Notes under the pieces: generated by a model
Databases searched by the model: none
What the model saw: only the letters and a program-made list of their open reading frames with translations
Told to the model about the DNA's origin: nothing
Part shown: in pieces, positions 49,553 to 59,623 of the stretch
Numbering within the stretch: position 1 is the first letter of the stretch
Layout of the letters: each line of letters opens with the position of its first letter
NCBI GenBank assembly: GCA_963663365.2
Contig: CAXXIH010000008.1
Location: 1,054,001-1,118,000, forward strand
Origin: G963663365 sp963663365
GTDB lineage: Bacteria; Hinthialibacterota; Hinthialibacteria; Hinthialibacterales; G963663365
Reading direction: 5' to 3'
DNA: 64,000 nt
Translations under genes and position numbers: made by a program

Positions 49553-51898
49553 TTACCATGCACCGGTCTTGAGATATTCATCCATGGCCTTGGCGGCGAC
49601 ACGTCCCTGCCCCATGGCCAAGATGACGGTGGAACCGCCGGTAATGACATCGCCTCCAGCGAAAACACCTTTTTTGCTGGTTTTGCCGGTTTCCTTTTCG
49701 GCGATGACCACACCCCATTTATTGAGTTCGAGTCCCTCAGTAGTGCTGGGCACGAGCGGATTCACACCAAAACCGAGGGCCGTAATCACAGTCTCGGTGG
49801 GGATGCGATATTCAGAGCCCTTAATCGGGACGGGACGACGACGCCCGGAATCATCCGGCTCACCGAGTTCCATTTTGATGCACTCCATCTCCTTCACCCA
49901 ACCATCATCGGTGCCAAACAGCCTTACGGGCGCTGTCAGGAATTTAAAATCGACACCTTCTTCTTTGGCGTGCTGGATTTCTTCCGCACGGGCCGGGGCT
50001 TCGGCCAGGGTACGGCGGTAGACGATGGAGACATCCTCCGCCCCCATGCGCAGGCTTACACGGGCCGCATCCATGGCCGTATTTCCGCAGCCGATCACAG
50101 CGACATGATTCCCCACCGTAACCGGAGTTCCATATTCGGGGAAACGGTCGGCATGCATCAGGTTAATGCGTGTCAGGTATTCGTTGGCTGTATAAACACC
50201 TTTAAGATTTTCTCCGGGCACATTCATCATACGCGGCAATCCCGCACCCGTTCCCAAAAAGACGACGTCGAAACCTTCCTTTTCAAAAAGTTCATCGACT
50301 GTTTTGGCACGGCCGATCAAAACATTGGTATAAAACTTCACACCTTTTTTGCGCAGACCGTCGATTTCTTGTTCCACAATTTCATTCGGTAAACGAAATT
50401 CCGGAATACCATAAATCAAAACACCGCCCAAACGGTGAAGTGCTTCAAATACATGCACCTCATGACCACGGTTAATGAGATCACCGGCAACCGTCAATCC
50501 GGCCGGTCCCGATCCCACAATGGCAACTTTTTTACCCGTCGGTTCGGGAGGATCCCATTCGAATTCACCGCCGAATTTTCGCTCATAGTCGGCCACAAAA
50601 CGTTCAAGCCTTCCAATCGCCACCGGGTCGTGTTTTTTGCCTAAGACACACTGGATTTCGCATTGCGTTTCTTGAGGACAAACTCTTCCGCAAACCGCAG
50701 GCAGAACATTGGTTTCTTTAATAACTTTGGCCGCTTCCAGATATTCGCCTCGATTAACGTGTCTCATAAACCGGGGAATATCGACACCCACCGGACACCC
50801 ATCGACGCAAAGCGGCTTTTTGCATTCCAAGCACCGGGTCGCTTCCGCATCGGCCTGATCCTTTTCTAATCCCAAAGCGACTTCTTCAAAATTATGCTTA
50901 CGAATTTCCGCTTCCTGTTCGGGCATTTTCTGGCGAGGAATGGACATGCGTTGCTTGGGTTTTAACCCGACCCGGTTTGAAAGATCGATTTCCGGAGGAA
51001 CATCCGCATTCCAGAACTTTTCAACCTTGTCGATCAGTTCCGAATCATAAGGACAAAGAGGAGAGTGCGGCTCTTCTTCACCTTTATAGACGGCAAAACT
51101 GTGTTTTTCGTGCTCGACATACCATTTCTGGCGGTTCATCAATTCATCGAAATCAACCACATGCCCGTCAAAATCAGGCCCGTCATAACAGGCGAATCTT
51201 GATTCGCCGTTCACGCTCACCCGGCACCCGCCGCACATACCGGTGCCATCGACCATCAAAGAATTAAGGGAAACCGTACAGCCGATATTCAAAGGCTCGG
51301 TCATTTTGCTGACCGCAGCCATCATGGGCACCGGCCCAATGGCAAACGTATGATCGACTTTTATTCCCTCATCTACGATTTCCTGTAAAACATCCGTAAC
51401 AAAGCCTTTCGTGCCTCGTCCTCCATCATTGGTGGAGAAACGGATTTCACCACAGGCCGCTTCCATACGTTCCTCTAAAATAATCAGGTCCGGCGTACGC
51501 GCACCGATTACACCAATCACCCGGTTTCCGCGTTCCTTAAGAGCCGCGGCAATGGGCAACAGCGCCGCCACACCAAAGCCGCCTCCCAAGCAAACCACGG
51601 TTCCGTACTCCTTGATGGGACTGGGCGCGCCCAGCGGACCAACAATGCTAAAGAAGGAATCGCCAATTTCTTTGGAGCAAATCTCATTCGTGGTGGTCCC
51701 AATGGCCTGCACGACAAACCAGATGCTATCGTTCTCATAATTCGAACCGGCCAAAGAAATCGGTATGCGTTCCGATTTCTCATGGGGGCAAATGACCATA
51801 AACTGCCCCGGTTTCCGGGCATGACAAACCAGAGGCGCCTTGACCTCAAACCAAATCGTATTGGGAGCAAGCTCTTTTTTGTCCAATATTTCAAACAT
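49553..51898 (-). CDS. Fused NfnA-NfnB-type NAD(P)-dependent flavoprotein
   Basis: 781 residues joining two usually separate subunits. Residues 1-290 are the NfnA/PyrK-like part: FAD-binding 'PGQFMVICPHEKSERIPISLAG', NAD-binding VVCLGGGFGVAALLPIA, and a [2Fe-2S] site in DGTGMCGGC with a further Cys at about 237. Residues about 325-781 are the NfnB/GltD-like part: 4Fe-4S clusters from CLECKKPLCVDGC and CGRVCPQETQC, and two dinucleotide folds (AIVGSGPAGLTVAG, AVIGCGNTAMDAA). The family is an electron-bifurcating NADH/NADPH:ferredoxin transhydrogenase. The ATG at 51898 follows GGAGG. Confidence 0.9.
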   Translation of the reverse strand: MFEILDKKELAPNTIWFEVKAPLVCHARKPGQFMVICPHEKSERIPISLAGSNYENDSIWFVVQAIGTTTNEICSKEIGDSFFSIVGPLGAPSPIKEYGTVVCLGGGFGVAALLPIAAALKERGNRVIGVIGARTPDLIILEERMEAACGEIRFSTNDGGRGTKGFVTDVLQEIVDEGIKVDHTFAIGPVPMMAAVSKMTEPLNIGCTVSLNSLMVDGTGMCGGCRVSVNGESRFACYDGPDFDGHVVDFDELMNRQKWYVEHEKHSFAVYKGEEEPHSPLCPYDSELIDKVEKFWNADVPPEIDLSNRVGLKPKQRMSIPRQKMPEQEAEIRKHNFEEVALGLEKDQADAEATRCLECKKPLCVDGCPVGVDIPRFMRHVNRGEYLEAAKVIKETNVLPAVCGRVCPQETQCEIQCVLGKKHDPVAIGRLERFVADYERKFGGEFEWDPPEPTGKKVAIVGSGPAGLTVAGDLINRGHEVHVFEALHRLGGVLIYGIPEFRLPNEIVEQEIDGLRKKGVKFYTNVLIGRAKTVDELFEKEGFDVVFLGTGAGLPRMMNVPGENLKGVYTANEYLTRINLMHADRFPEYGTPVTVGNHVAVIGCGNTAMDAARVSLRMGAEDVSIVYRRTLAEAPARAEEIQHAKEEGVDFKFLTAPVRLFGTDDGWVKEMECIKMELGEPDDSGRRRPVPIKGSEYRIPTETVITALGFGVNPLVPSTTEGLELNKWGVVIAEKETGKTSKKGVFAGGDVITGGSTVILAMGQGRVAAKAMDEYLKTGAW

Positions 51899-52260
51899 CA
51901 ACCGGCCTCCTAAGATTATTTCATGCAAAAGGTCTTCCTACGGAAAAACAATGAACCTTTAACCGCCGAACCTCATAACTTCAACACAATGCACAAAATA
52001 GCCAACTTATTAAGAACATTCGACTCGTCTGTTCGGAGAGTATCTGTCAAACAAACCGGCCTTTACGCTCTTTATTAAACCAAGGTAATCGAATTAATGG
52101 ATTTATGCCGGACGCGATCATATCCAAGGGCACAGCCTGTTCTAACGACAATTAAAACAGACACAAATGGCAAATATGCCAAAATATGGAGTTTTTATTG
52201 GCATGAGTTTGGCACTTAGTAACATAAGATGCCCATCGTATTTAGATGGAATGATCGTGC
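51899..52260. other. Intergenic region
   Basis: Upstream region of the NfnAB-type gene and downstream end of the thioredoxin-NHL gene. It starts with the GGAGG ribosome binding site of the former. I see no gene, hairpin with T-run, or clear promoter pair. Confidence 0.4.
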
Positions 52261-54318
52261 TTAGATTCCGACTTTATGCCGAATGGTAATGTCTTCCATT
52301 TTGTCGCCCGCTTCACTCTCGATAAGAGCGGTGCCAATCATGCATTGGCCCTGGTTATCATCCCGGCAATAGTAGAATGTGATGGCGGCTTCGAGCTTTT
52401 GAAAAGACTTTTGACCCGGCGTTTTCAGCTGGAAGCGAATTACCCCATCTTCGACTTCAGGCTGAAAAAGTTCGCTCACCCATATCTCGCCGTTATCACC
52501 GCTCCCCCTCAACTGCACGGATGGCGGAGCAAGTTGGTTCAAGTGGTAAGGATCCGGGAATTCCAATTCGAGCGTGACCGCCGTACCGGGCGCAAGAAGC
52601 TGTCCCTTCAAGTCGATCCGTTCCGGATTCCCCAAAATATCAAAGGTAATTTGGTCTTGTTGTGTTTCAGAATCCGGATTCGCACGTTTGGATGAAAAGT
52701 CTATTGCCAGCGTGGTTGTCTCTTTCGTATCCAAATTGACAACGCGGATGGCGTTATTGTTGGTATCGGCCACATAAAGCCGTCTTCCGGCAATGGAGAC
52801 TCCTGCCGGTTCATTGAATTGGGGTGTCTTTAAATCGCCGATTCCCGGTTCACCGGTCCCGGCTAGAGTATCCAAGGTTCCGGCATTCAAATCGGCTATA
52901 CGAATCTTATGGTTATAGGCATCGGCCACATAAACCTTGCCATCCGCATAGGCGACCCCCAATGGATGCTGTAGCAATGCCGTTTTGAAGGGGCCGTCCG
53001 TATCGCCGAAATCGAATAATCCCGTTCCAACCAGGGTTTTGACAACAGGCTCATCTCCGGTGAAATCCACCATACGCAATGCGCTGACTTCACTATCCGC
53101 GAAATAGAGATTGTGGCCATCCGAGTCGATGCCGCTGGGTTGAGCCAACGCGCAGGTATCCAATCCTCCATCGATAATCGATTCCCGGCCGCTACCGGCA
53201 AACGGCTCAATCCATTCACGGCCCAAGTCATAAACCCATAATTGATGAGGCCCGGCCATAGCGACATAGATTTGATCGCCATCACCAATCCGAGCCAGGT
53301 CCCAGGGCGAATTCAATGGAGTAATAAGCGCCAGTCCACCTTCACGCGAGCGTGACTGTTCTCCGGTCCCGGCCACAGTCTTCACCGCCCGCGCATTCAG
53401 ATCGAGAAGGCGCAAGGCATGATTCTCCGTATCGGCCACATAAAGATCATCGCCATGCAATACCAAACCTTGGGGATGATTAAATTCCGCTTCATCGAAT
53501 CCGCCGTCTTTAAGTCCGGTGTTTCCGTGCCCGGCGACATCAATAACACGGCCATCAAGATCGCAAATCAGTATCCGGTTGTGGTTGGAATCGGAAATAA
53601 AAAGACGGTTCCCGGTTTCATCTGCAAGGACTTTTCCCGGAAATGACAATACGGTGTCCGGCTCTTTATTCTTTTCCGGAGCAATCGGCAAAGGCTTGCG
53701 ATTGATTGAATCTTTAAATTTCTCGATCAAACGAGAAATGATTTCATCGAGAACTTCATAATTACCTTCGCCGGAAAGCAATCCAACCAGCTGCCCCTCG
53801 GGATCGATCACGGCCATTGTTGGCCAGGCTTGCACGCCATACCGTTTCCAAATCGCGAAATTGGCGTCATTGACAACCGGATGCTCGATTTCATAACGCA
53901 GTACCGCCGAACGGATATTCTCCGTTTCTTTCTCATTTTTAAATTTGGCAGAATGGACACCGATTACAGCCAGCTCTTCGGGATATTTCGCTTCCAACTT
54001 CTTTAAATCCGGAATAACGTGCATGCAGTTGATACAACAAAATGTCCAGAAATCGAGCAAAACAACTTTGCCACGCAAATCCTCGATTGAAAGCGGACGT
54101 TCGACATTAAGCCAACTCACACCGCCTTCAAATCCGGGCGCAGGAGTCTTCCCGCTTATATCGGCATTGTATTTATACTTCACTCTGGTTTGCTCACCGC
54201 CGTGAAATGCAATCTGTTCCGCGGTAAGCGGCGGCCCATCGCCCCACATCTGAAATAGCAAGACGATAGCCAAGACAATCCCGGCAATCGCGATAGCTGA
54301 TATTCCCGATTTTGACAT
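52261..54318 (-). CDS. Thioredoxin-like plus NHL-repeat protein (NHLRC2-like)
   Basis: 685 residues: an N-terminal signal anchor (about 7-26), a thioredoxin-like domain with LLDFWTFCCINCMHVIPDL (Cys94, Cys95, Cys98), then NHL propeller repeats such as ADETGNRLFISDSNHNRIL and GDDLYVADTENHALRLLDL, and a C-terminal beta domain (about 585-685). The order and the CCINC motif match animal NHLRC2, though here it is exported. A role in disulfide exchange or in folding of secreted proteins is inferred. The ATG at 54318 is preferred; a GTG at 54339 is an alternative. Confidence 0.85.
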   Translation of the reverse strand: MSKSGISAIAIAGIVLAIVLLFQMWGDGPPLTAEQIAFHGGEQTRVKYKYNADISGKTPAPGFEGGVSWLNVERPLSIEDLRGKVVLLDFWTFCCINCMHVIPDLKKLEAKYPEELAVIGVHSAKFKNEKETENIRSAVLRYEIEHPVVNDANFAIWKRYGVQAWPTMAVIDPEGQLVGLLSGEGNYEVLDEIISRLIEKFKDSINRKPLPIAPEKNKEPDTVLSFPGKVLADETGNRLFISDSNHNRILICDLDGRVIDVAGHGNTGLKDGGFDEAEFNHPQGLVLHGDDLYVADTENHALRLLDLNARAVKTVAGTGEQSRSREGGLALITPLNSPWDLARIGDGDQIYVAMAGPHQLWVYDLGREWIEPFAGSGRESIIDGGLDTCALAQPSGIDSDGHNLYFADSEVSALRMVDFTGDEPVVKTLVGTGLFDFGDTDGPFKTALLQHPLGVAYADGKVYVADAYNHKIRIADLNAGTLDTLAGTGEPGIGDLKTPQFNEPAGVSIAGRRLYVADTNNNAIRVVNLDTKETTTLAIDFSSKRANPDSETQQDQITFDILGNPERIDLKGQLLAPGTAVTLELEFPDPYHLNQLAPPSVQLRGSGDNGEIWVSELFQPEVEDGVIRFQLKTPGQKSFQKLEAAITFYYCRDDNQGQCMIGTALIESEAGDKMEDITIRHKVGI

Positions 54319-54455
54319 CGATCGTTGTTGTCCTCTCACCAGACGTTCTTTTTACAGATTATCCACCAAAATACAAAAATGCGAGATTCACCATCTCAAT
54401 TGTGCAAACCTGCAAAATGATGGGAATAAGAAGACCAATTGATATTGCGTTCAAT

Positions 54456-57239
54456 TCACTTCTTCATAGATTCACGGATTTCATCGGTGGTAAGAGCTTT
54501 GGCATACAAAGAAAAATCATCGATACAACCACAAAAGAATTCCGGACCTGAATGCAACGGATTGCCGCCAAGTGCAAATTGAATCGACACAGTCCGAAGC
54601 CTGAATGGTACATGTGTTTCACCGACACTATCCCCATTCACAAATAACCTTAACCGGCTGCCGTCTTTTACAGCGGCAATGTGAGTCCATTCACCGGATT
54701 TCAACGCATAGCCACGCGTGCTCCAATTGCCTTGCCCTTCCACACGGGCGTAAAGTTTTGCGCCATCGATTACCACACGCAGAGGATCATCTCCCCCTTT
54801 GGCCCACCCGCTAAAGATTTGAGCCAGGCCGTGTTTCTGCTTTTCATCTGCCTTTACCCAGGCCATAAAAGTGTAATCATCCGAAGGGAAATAGGGCACT
54901 TGATATCGAATCATGCCTTGGCCCTCAAACTTCACCGCACCATCAGCGTTTCCGTTACGATCAGGGGCGGCCTGGATACCCTTTTCATCTCTCAAAGCGC
55001 CATAAACCGGCTGGCCATTGCCATCAAGCGGAGATGCGGCAACCAAACCATCTTCACGAAACTCAACAAGAGCCGGATTTTCTATATATGGATTGGGCAA
55101 TGCCGCATCAACAACAAAGCTGCGTGGTCCGAGTTCGGCGGACTGTTCGCCGAATTCATTGAACGCCGTTACCTGCCAATAATACGTCTTCCCGGCGTCG
55201 AATTTGTCTTTCAATAAAACGCGTTTACGAACAAATTCCCGCGTTGCAATAGGTTTCTGCATCGAGCGGTCAGTAGCAACTGCCAGACGGTATTTCCGGC
55301 CATCTGCCAGCTCGGTGCCGGTCCATTCGAACACATTGGGGCCTTTCGAAAGATGAACGCCGTCCTCGGGTGAACGCAACCAGAATTTCGGCGGCGGAGC
55401 GTCGGCAACCGGTAACCATGAACGGTAATGCGTACCATACGCACCTGCGGTTGCGAAATCGCAGAGATTGATTTTCTGCCCATCGACACCTTGAAATGCG
55501 AAAAAGACCAACGGCCGAAAACGCCCGGGCGCAGCCGGTTTTTCAAAGGCAAGATGATTCAATGAAATTGCCGGGACATCATCCACATCGTATTCATTGA
55601 AGTGAGAATCGAAAGCCAGCAGCAAAGGCCCGTAATAAAGCGACACGTTATCTGCTGTGGCGCCATCCCCAATCCAAGTATGAATCGACATATCCAATTC
55701 AAGTTCCACCACAACGCCCCGGCTCCAATCCGGTTTAATTTTGAAATACCGGCCCGGCTCGGGTGCGTCTTGCACTTTGCCATCGACTGTAACGCGGGTT
55801 TTGGAGGACCAGGCAGGAATACGCAACAGCAATTCACGATCCCCCAAAGAACCGGGGGAAAACGTCAATTTGATATGTCCGCCCGCCGGATAATCCGTCT
55901 CTTGATTGACTTCCAAGACAGCGCCGGAAGCCACTGGGATCGAAGCCCGCATGGGGCCGTAATAGTTAACTGCCACGCTATTGTCATTTACAAGCACGCC
56001 CCATTCCGAAATCATACCGATACCACGCGGCGCATTGACCGAACAGCAATTCAATTCCGGCGTGCCGGCCCGGCTCTGGAATACAATTGTATGCGCTGAG
56101 GCCTCCCGGCACCCATCCATCGGCGTGTTATAGGTCCACCAACGTCCGGTAGGATGTTGCGAACCGAGAATGCTGTTCCAAAGCGAAAGTTCCAGTTCAT
56201 CGGCAACTTGAGAATCAGCGGTCAAGTAGAGCATATCCACAGTGAGCGCCGACCATGCCGTCGTACAGCAGGTCTCAATTGCTCCCGGCTCATATGGATC
56301 TCCAATGGCTTGTTCGCCGGAAGAAAAGCCGCCGGTGTTATGGCGATCATATCGCGCAATGCTGCGCCAAATATTTTCATACGCGGTCTTGTAGTCTTCA
56401 TTGCCGGTAATCCGGTATAGTTCGACCAGCCCTTGGATATCATGCAAACTTTCCCAACGGGGTAACGGCTGCTTGTAGAAATCCACACCAGCCAAACCTT
56501 GACGGAAATAATCACCCGCGCGCTCAAAATCCTTTTCGATCTCACGCATCATACGCAGGTATCGCTCGTTGCCGGTCTCACGGTAAACGCGGCCTAAGAC
56601 ATGAATCACGGCCATATTCATTTCAAAAGAACCGGCATCGAATACATGGCGTCCGGTATCGAGATACGTGTTACAAATCAAATCCGCGGCGCGAATTGCG
56701 CATGATTTCGCCGCTTCGTCTCCGGTATCCTCAGACCACATCATCAGTGCCAACATGACATGGTAATGCCCCCAAAGATCCCAATTCTTTAGCAGCCGAT
56801 CCTCTTTGGGGAACGGCCCCAGGTAACCATCATCGGCCTGCGAATTGATTAGTTCCGATATCACCCAACGGATTTTTTGATCCAGCCTGGCATCGCCGGT
56901 CATGCGGCGGGCCTGAATCGCAGAAATCAGGTACTTGCCCACAAACTCACCCGCCCAAGGCACCAGCCGGGGGATCGGTTTCCGGTCGCGCACACGGAAC
57001 ATTTCCAGCATGCCGGGATTGGCATCCGGCGCGGAAAGCAGCCAGGATTCCAAATTGGCATCGATCCGCTCTCCCATCGGGCCACCAAATTCAAAAGTGG
57101 CATTTAAAGGCCGTTCATAGACAGGCGATTGTTTTGCAAATTCACCAAATGATTTCGGCATGATAGAAAAACTCAACGTGAGAAATACGCATAGAAAGAT
57201 TGCCGGATACATTCGGCGGGTGATGACGTTTTTTACCAT
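54456..57239 (-). CDS. Secreted GH127-type glycosidase with Fn3- and LamG-like C-terminus
   Basis: 927 residues. After a signal peptide (about 1-33, with 'YPAIFLCVFLTLSFS') comes an (alpha/alpha)6 domain of the beta-L-arabinofuranosidase DUF1680 family: ANLESWLLSAP, DDGYLGPF, GAIETCC (about 320) and ELNCCSVNAPRG (about 394-405). The Glu-x-Cys and Cys-Cys pair form the zinc/nucleophile site in GH127. Residues about 580-710 are an Fn3-like segment, and about 740-927 a LamG-like sandwich (DYTFMAWVKADE, ...FCGCIDDFSLYAKALT). It should release terminal arabinose or a similar sugar. The ATG at 57239 follows GGGAGAG; the ATG at 57260 is an alternative. Confidence 0.88.
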   Translation of the reverse strand: MVKNVITRRMYPAIFLCVFLTLSFSIMPKSFGEFAKQSPVYERPLNATFEFGGPMGERIDANLESWLLSAPDANPGMLEMFRVRDRKPIPRLVPWAGEFVGKYLISAIQARRMTGDARLDQKIRWVISELINSQADDGYLGPFPKEDRLLKNWDLWGHYHVMLALMMWSEDTGDEAAKSCAIRAADLICNTYLDTGRHVFDAGSFEMNMAVIHVLGRVYRETGNERYLRMMREIEKDFERAGDYFRQGLAGVDFYKQPLPRWESLHDIQGLVELYRITGNEDYKTAYENIWRSIARYDRHNTGGFSSGEQAIGDPYEPGAIETCCTTAWSALTVDMLYLTADSQVADELELSLWNSILGSQHPTGRWWTYNTPMDGCREASAHTIVFQSRAGTPELNCCSVNAPRGIGMISEWGVLVNDNSVAVNYYGPMRASIPVASGAVLEVNQETDYPAGGHIKLTFSPGSLGDRELLLRIPAWSSKTRVTVDGKVQDAPEPGRYFKIKPDWSRGVVVELELDMSIHTWIGDGATADNVSLYYGPLLLAFDSHFNEYDVDDVPAISLNHLAFEKPAAPGRFRPLVFFAFQGVDGQKINLCDFATAGAYGTHYRSWLPVADAPPPKFWLRSPEDGVHLSKGPNVFEWTGTELADGRKYRLAVATDRSMQKPIATREFVRKRVLLKDKFDAGKTYYWQVTAFNEFGEQSAELGPRSFVVDAALPNPYIENPALVEFREDGLVAASPLDGNGQPVYGALRDEKGIQAAPDRNGNADGAVKFEGQGMIRYQVPYFPSDDYTFMAWVKADEKQKHGLAQIFSGWAKGGDDPLRVVIDGAKLYARVEGQGNWSTRGYALKSGEWTHIAAVKDGSRLRLFVNGDSVGETHVPFRLRTVSIQFALGGNPLHSGPEFFCGCIDDFSLYAKALTTDEIRESMKK

Positions 57240-57259
57240 GAGCGACTCTCCCATATACA

Positions 57260-59623
57260 TTAAGGATTGAGATCGACGGTAATTCCGGGAATCGTGTTGC
57301 CGTCCGAATCAGTAATACGGAAATAAAATCCCCATTTCCGGCCTGTCTGGGAAATCTTTAATAGAACGGGCATTGTTCCGGCTTTTAAACGAACAGGCAC
57401 AACATCTGAGTCAACCGCTGCCGGCCGGGCCTCCCCATACTCCCAGATCAGCTCACCACCCAGCCAGACTTTCAATGTGTCATTGCTTCCCATTCGCAAT
57501 TCCACTTCGCGTTCCTGGTCATTATGGATAAAAGCATATGCATAAACCGTAACCCAATCAGGAGGCTGGAAATGATGCAACAGATCCATATAGCCGCGCC
57601 CTTCTCCGGCTCGTATTATCTTCCATTCCACCGGGCCATCCAGACCGTCGAGTTTTTCCTGTAAATCGACTTTCGTTTCAGGAGGATATACGGTGTCATG
57701 TCCTTCGGCCTTAGCGTTACTAAACGGTCCAATGGCGTACCAATCGGTTACCAATCCCATTTCCGGGGCAAAGCGCATATCCGTAATTTCGCCGTATTCG
57801 TCTTTCAAACCGGGAAAAGCACTTTCCGTTTCCAAATAATCCGGATTCGCATCAACCATTCGTTGGGCGAGTTCGACACACTTTTCATATGTATTTTTGA
57901 GTGTTTCAAAATCTCCACTATTCCGGTTTGCTTCTTGCAGCTGCAGATAGGTTTCAAGATATTGAAATCCCATATCCACCATCTCAAGACGAGTGTTTAG
58001 TGTCTTTAATTCGGGATGTTTTACTTTTGGGGCCGTTTCAAGAGCACGGTTCAGCGACTGTCGGCATGATTGGACTATTTCAGGCGTGAAAATATCAGGG
58101 ATATCCCGCAAGCCCCACTCGATCATTGGCTCACGGTCAGCCAATGCCTTTTCCAAAACCGTGTAATAGTCAAACATCGCATCAGCGATTTGGGCAAGTT
58201 GCGGATCGGCGCCACGGCAGGTTAAGCCAAAAAAGCCATCGCAGTAATCCCGCAATAAGTCTGCCATTTTCTGATCGGCGTTCCACAACAATTGCGCGGA
58301 AAACCAGTGATTCGGCGAAAGCGTGGCCCATGAGCAGTGGCCTTCTACACTAAGCCCTTTCACGCCGAGTTCTTTGTACACGGGCATTTCACGCGCACGG
58401 GCTCCAAACAACGGCCAGGGCAATTCTGCATTGCCGGGGACCGGATCGTATTCGTAGATGTAGACATTGGGGCAGGCCTTGCACCACGCTTCGAGGTCGG
58501 CCTTCATCTTCATGCGTGATTCGCAATGCGTGTCTCCAATTCCATGTCCTGCGCAATAAACGCTGGAAGTAAGAAAAACAACAACATAAGGAGACACCTT
58601 TACATATTCCGGCGGAGTGGAGTGATTGATATAGGCATAAAGCGAAACCATTTTGCCCGGATGCTTTTCTTGAATACCCTCAGCAACTTGATTCACAAAA
58701 GTCATATAACGGTCGGTGACAATCGGCTTTTGCCGGTCATAATCGAATGCATCCGTATCGAGTTTTGTACAGTTCTCACATTCGCAGAAATCGTCGTTAT
58801 CATCCGGACAAAGCGAATAACACAAATAATCGGGATACTTATCGAAATACTCGATTACGGTCTGGGTGATCAGTTTGACAACTTCGGGATTACTCGTGCA
58901 AACCTGTTGTTTAATCCTTTCACCATCGACCAATGAATAAAGTTCGGGACGTTTCTCATAAGATGCCGAAGGAGGCATGCTGTTGGTCAAATTGTGGCCG
59001 TGACTCACATTGGGCCGAAACATTCGATTGCGTTGCCGCCACTGCAAAAAACGTGGTCCGGTGACTTCCGGACGGCCCCAGCTGTACCAGACTTCACGGT
59101 AAAAGAAATCGGGTGCGCCGGTTCTGCGGCCATTCTCCACCTCCACGGTTTGCCTTTTCGGGATGACCTCTCCCATTTCGCCGGGCATATACCAACGGCA
59201 TCCCAACTCATGCAACAATCCATAGGCGGCCCAGAGCGCCCCCTGCCCGGTTTGAGCCAACAGATAGAGATTCCCATCCCGGGATTCGATGAGATATCCT
59301 TCGGGCTCCAATTCGCTAACATTTTCCTTCATTTCAAACGGGATAAGTCCGGCATCGAATGCATCCGCACGCCCCAAGATAATCGACTTACCTCCGCTTG
59401 AAGCCGTGCCGGTCTCAATTCGGGAGCCGGACATCTTAGACAGGCAATCCGATATCTCACGGCCTGCTTGTTCTTCTTCCGGCACCGGTGCAGCCGGAAG
59501 AACCAGGTTCATCATCGCTGTCCCATTATCCACAAGGATCACGGCATCAGCCCGACCTGGGATAACGAACATGAGAAGAAATACGGAAAACAAAGGGATT
59601 ATAATAAAATGGCGGCAGGTCAT
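57260..59623 (-). CDS. Secreted DUF4838 protein (GH20/67-like, glycan-degradation associated)
   Basis: 787 residues with a signal peptide (about 1-25). Residues about 28-150 are a GH67/GH20-N-like beta/alpha domain (ILGRADAF, 'GALWAAYGLLHELGCRWYMPG'). The central TIM-barrel-like DUF4838 region includes 'YLCYSLCPDDNDDFCECENC', VSLYAYINHSTPP and VEGHCSWATLSPNHW. The last 170 residues are a beta domain with WYAIGPFSNAKAEG, common in secreted sugar-binding proteins. Catalytic activity of DUF4838 is not established; it occurs with glycoside hydrolases. It ends 20 bases before the start of the GH127-type gene, so the pair is one transcript. Confidence 0.82.
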   Translation of the reverse strand: MTCRHFIIIPLFSVFLLMFVIPGRADAVILVDNGTAMMNLVLPAAPVPEEEQAGREISDCLSKMSGSRIETGTASSGGKSIILGRADAFDAGLIPFEMKENVSELEPEGYLIESRDGNLYLLAQTGQGALWAAYGLLHELGCRWYMPGEMGEVIPKRQTVEVENGRRTGAPDFFYREVWYSWGRPEVTGPRFLQWRQRNRMFRPNVSHGHNLTNSMPPSASYEKRPELYSLVDGERIKQQVCTSNPEVVKLITQTVIEYFDKYPDYLCYSLCPDDNDDFCECENCTKLDTDAFDYDRQKPIVTDRYMTFVNQVAEGIQEKHPGKMVSLYAYINHSTPPEYVKVSPYVVVFLTSSVYCAGHGIGDTHCESRMKMKADLEAWCKACPNVYIYEYDPVPGNAELPWPLFGARAREMPVYKELGVKGLSVEGHCSWATLSPNHWFSAQLLWNADQKMADLLRDYCDGFFGLTCRGADPQLAQIADAMFDYYTVLEKALADREPMIEWGLRDIPDIFTPEIVQSCRQSLNRALETAPKVKHPELKTLNTRLEMVDMGFQYLETYLQLQEANRNSGDFETLKNTYEKCVELAQRMVDANPDYLETESAFPGLKDEYGEITDMRFAPEMGLVTDWYAIGPFSNAKAEGHDTVYPPETKVDLQEKLDGLDGPVEWKIIRAGEGRGYMDLLHHFQPPDWVTVYAYAFIHNDQEREVELRMGSNDTLKVWLGGELIWEYGEARPAAVDSDVVPVRLKAGTMPVLLKISQTGRKWGFYFRITDSDGNTIPGITVDLNP

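Noticed and set aside
49430..50392. 320-codon plus-strand frame antisense to the NfnAB-type gene
   Set aside because: The minus strand encodes clear nucleotide-binding and Fe-S motifs over the same bases. The antisense product has no recognisable fold.
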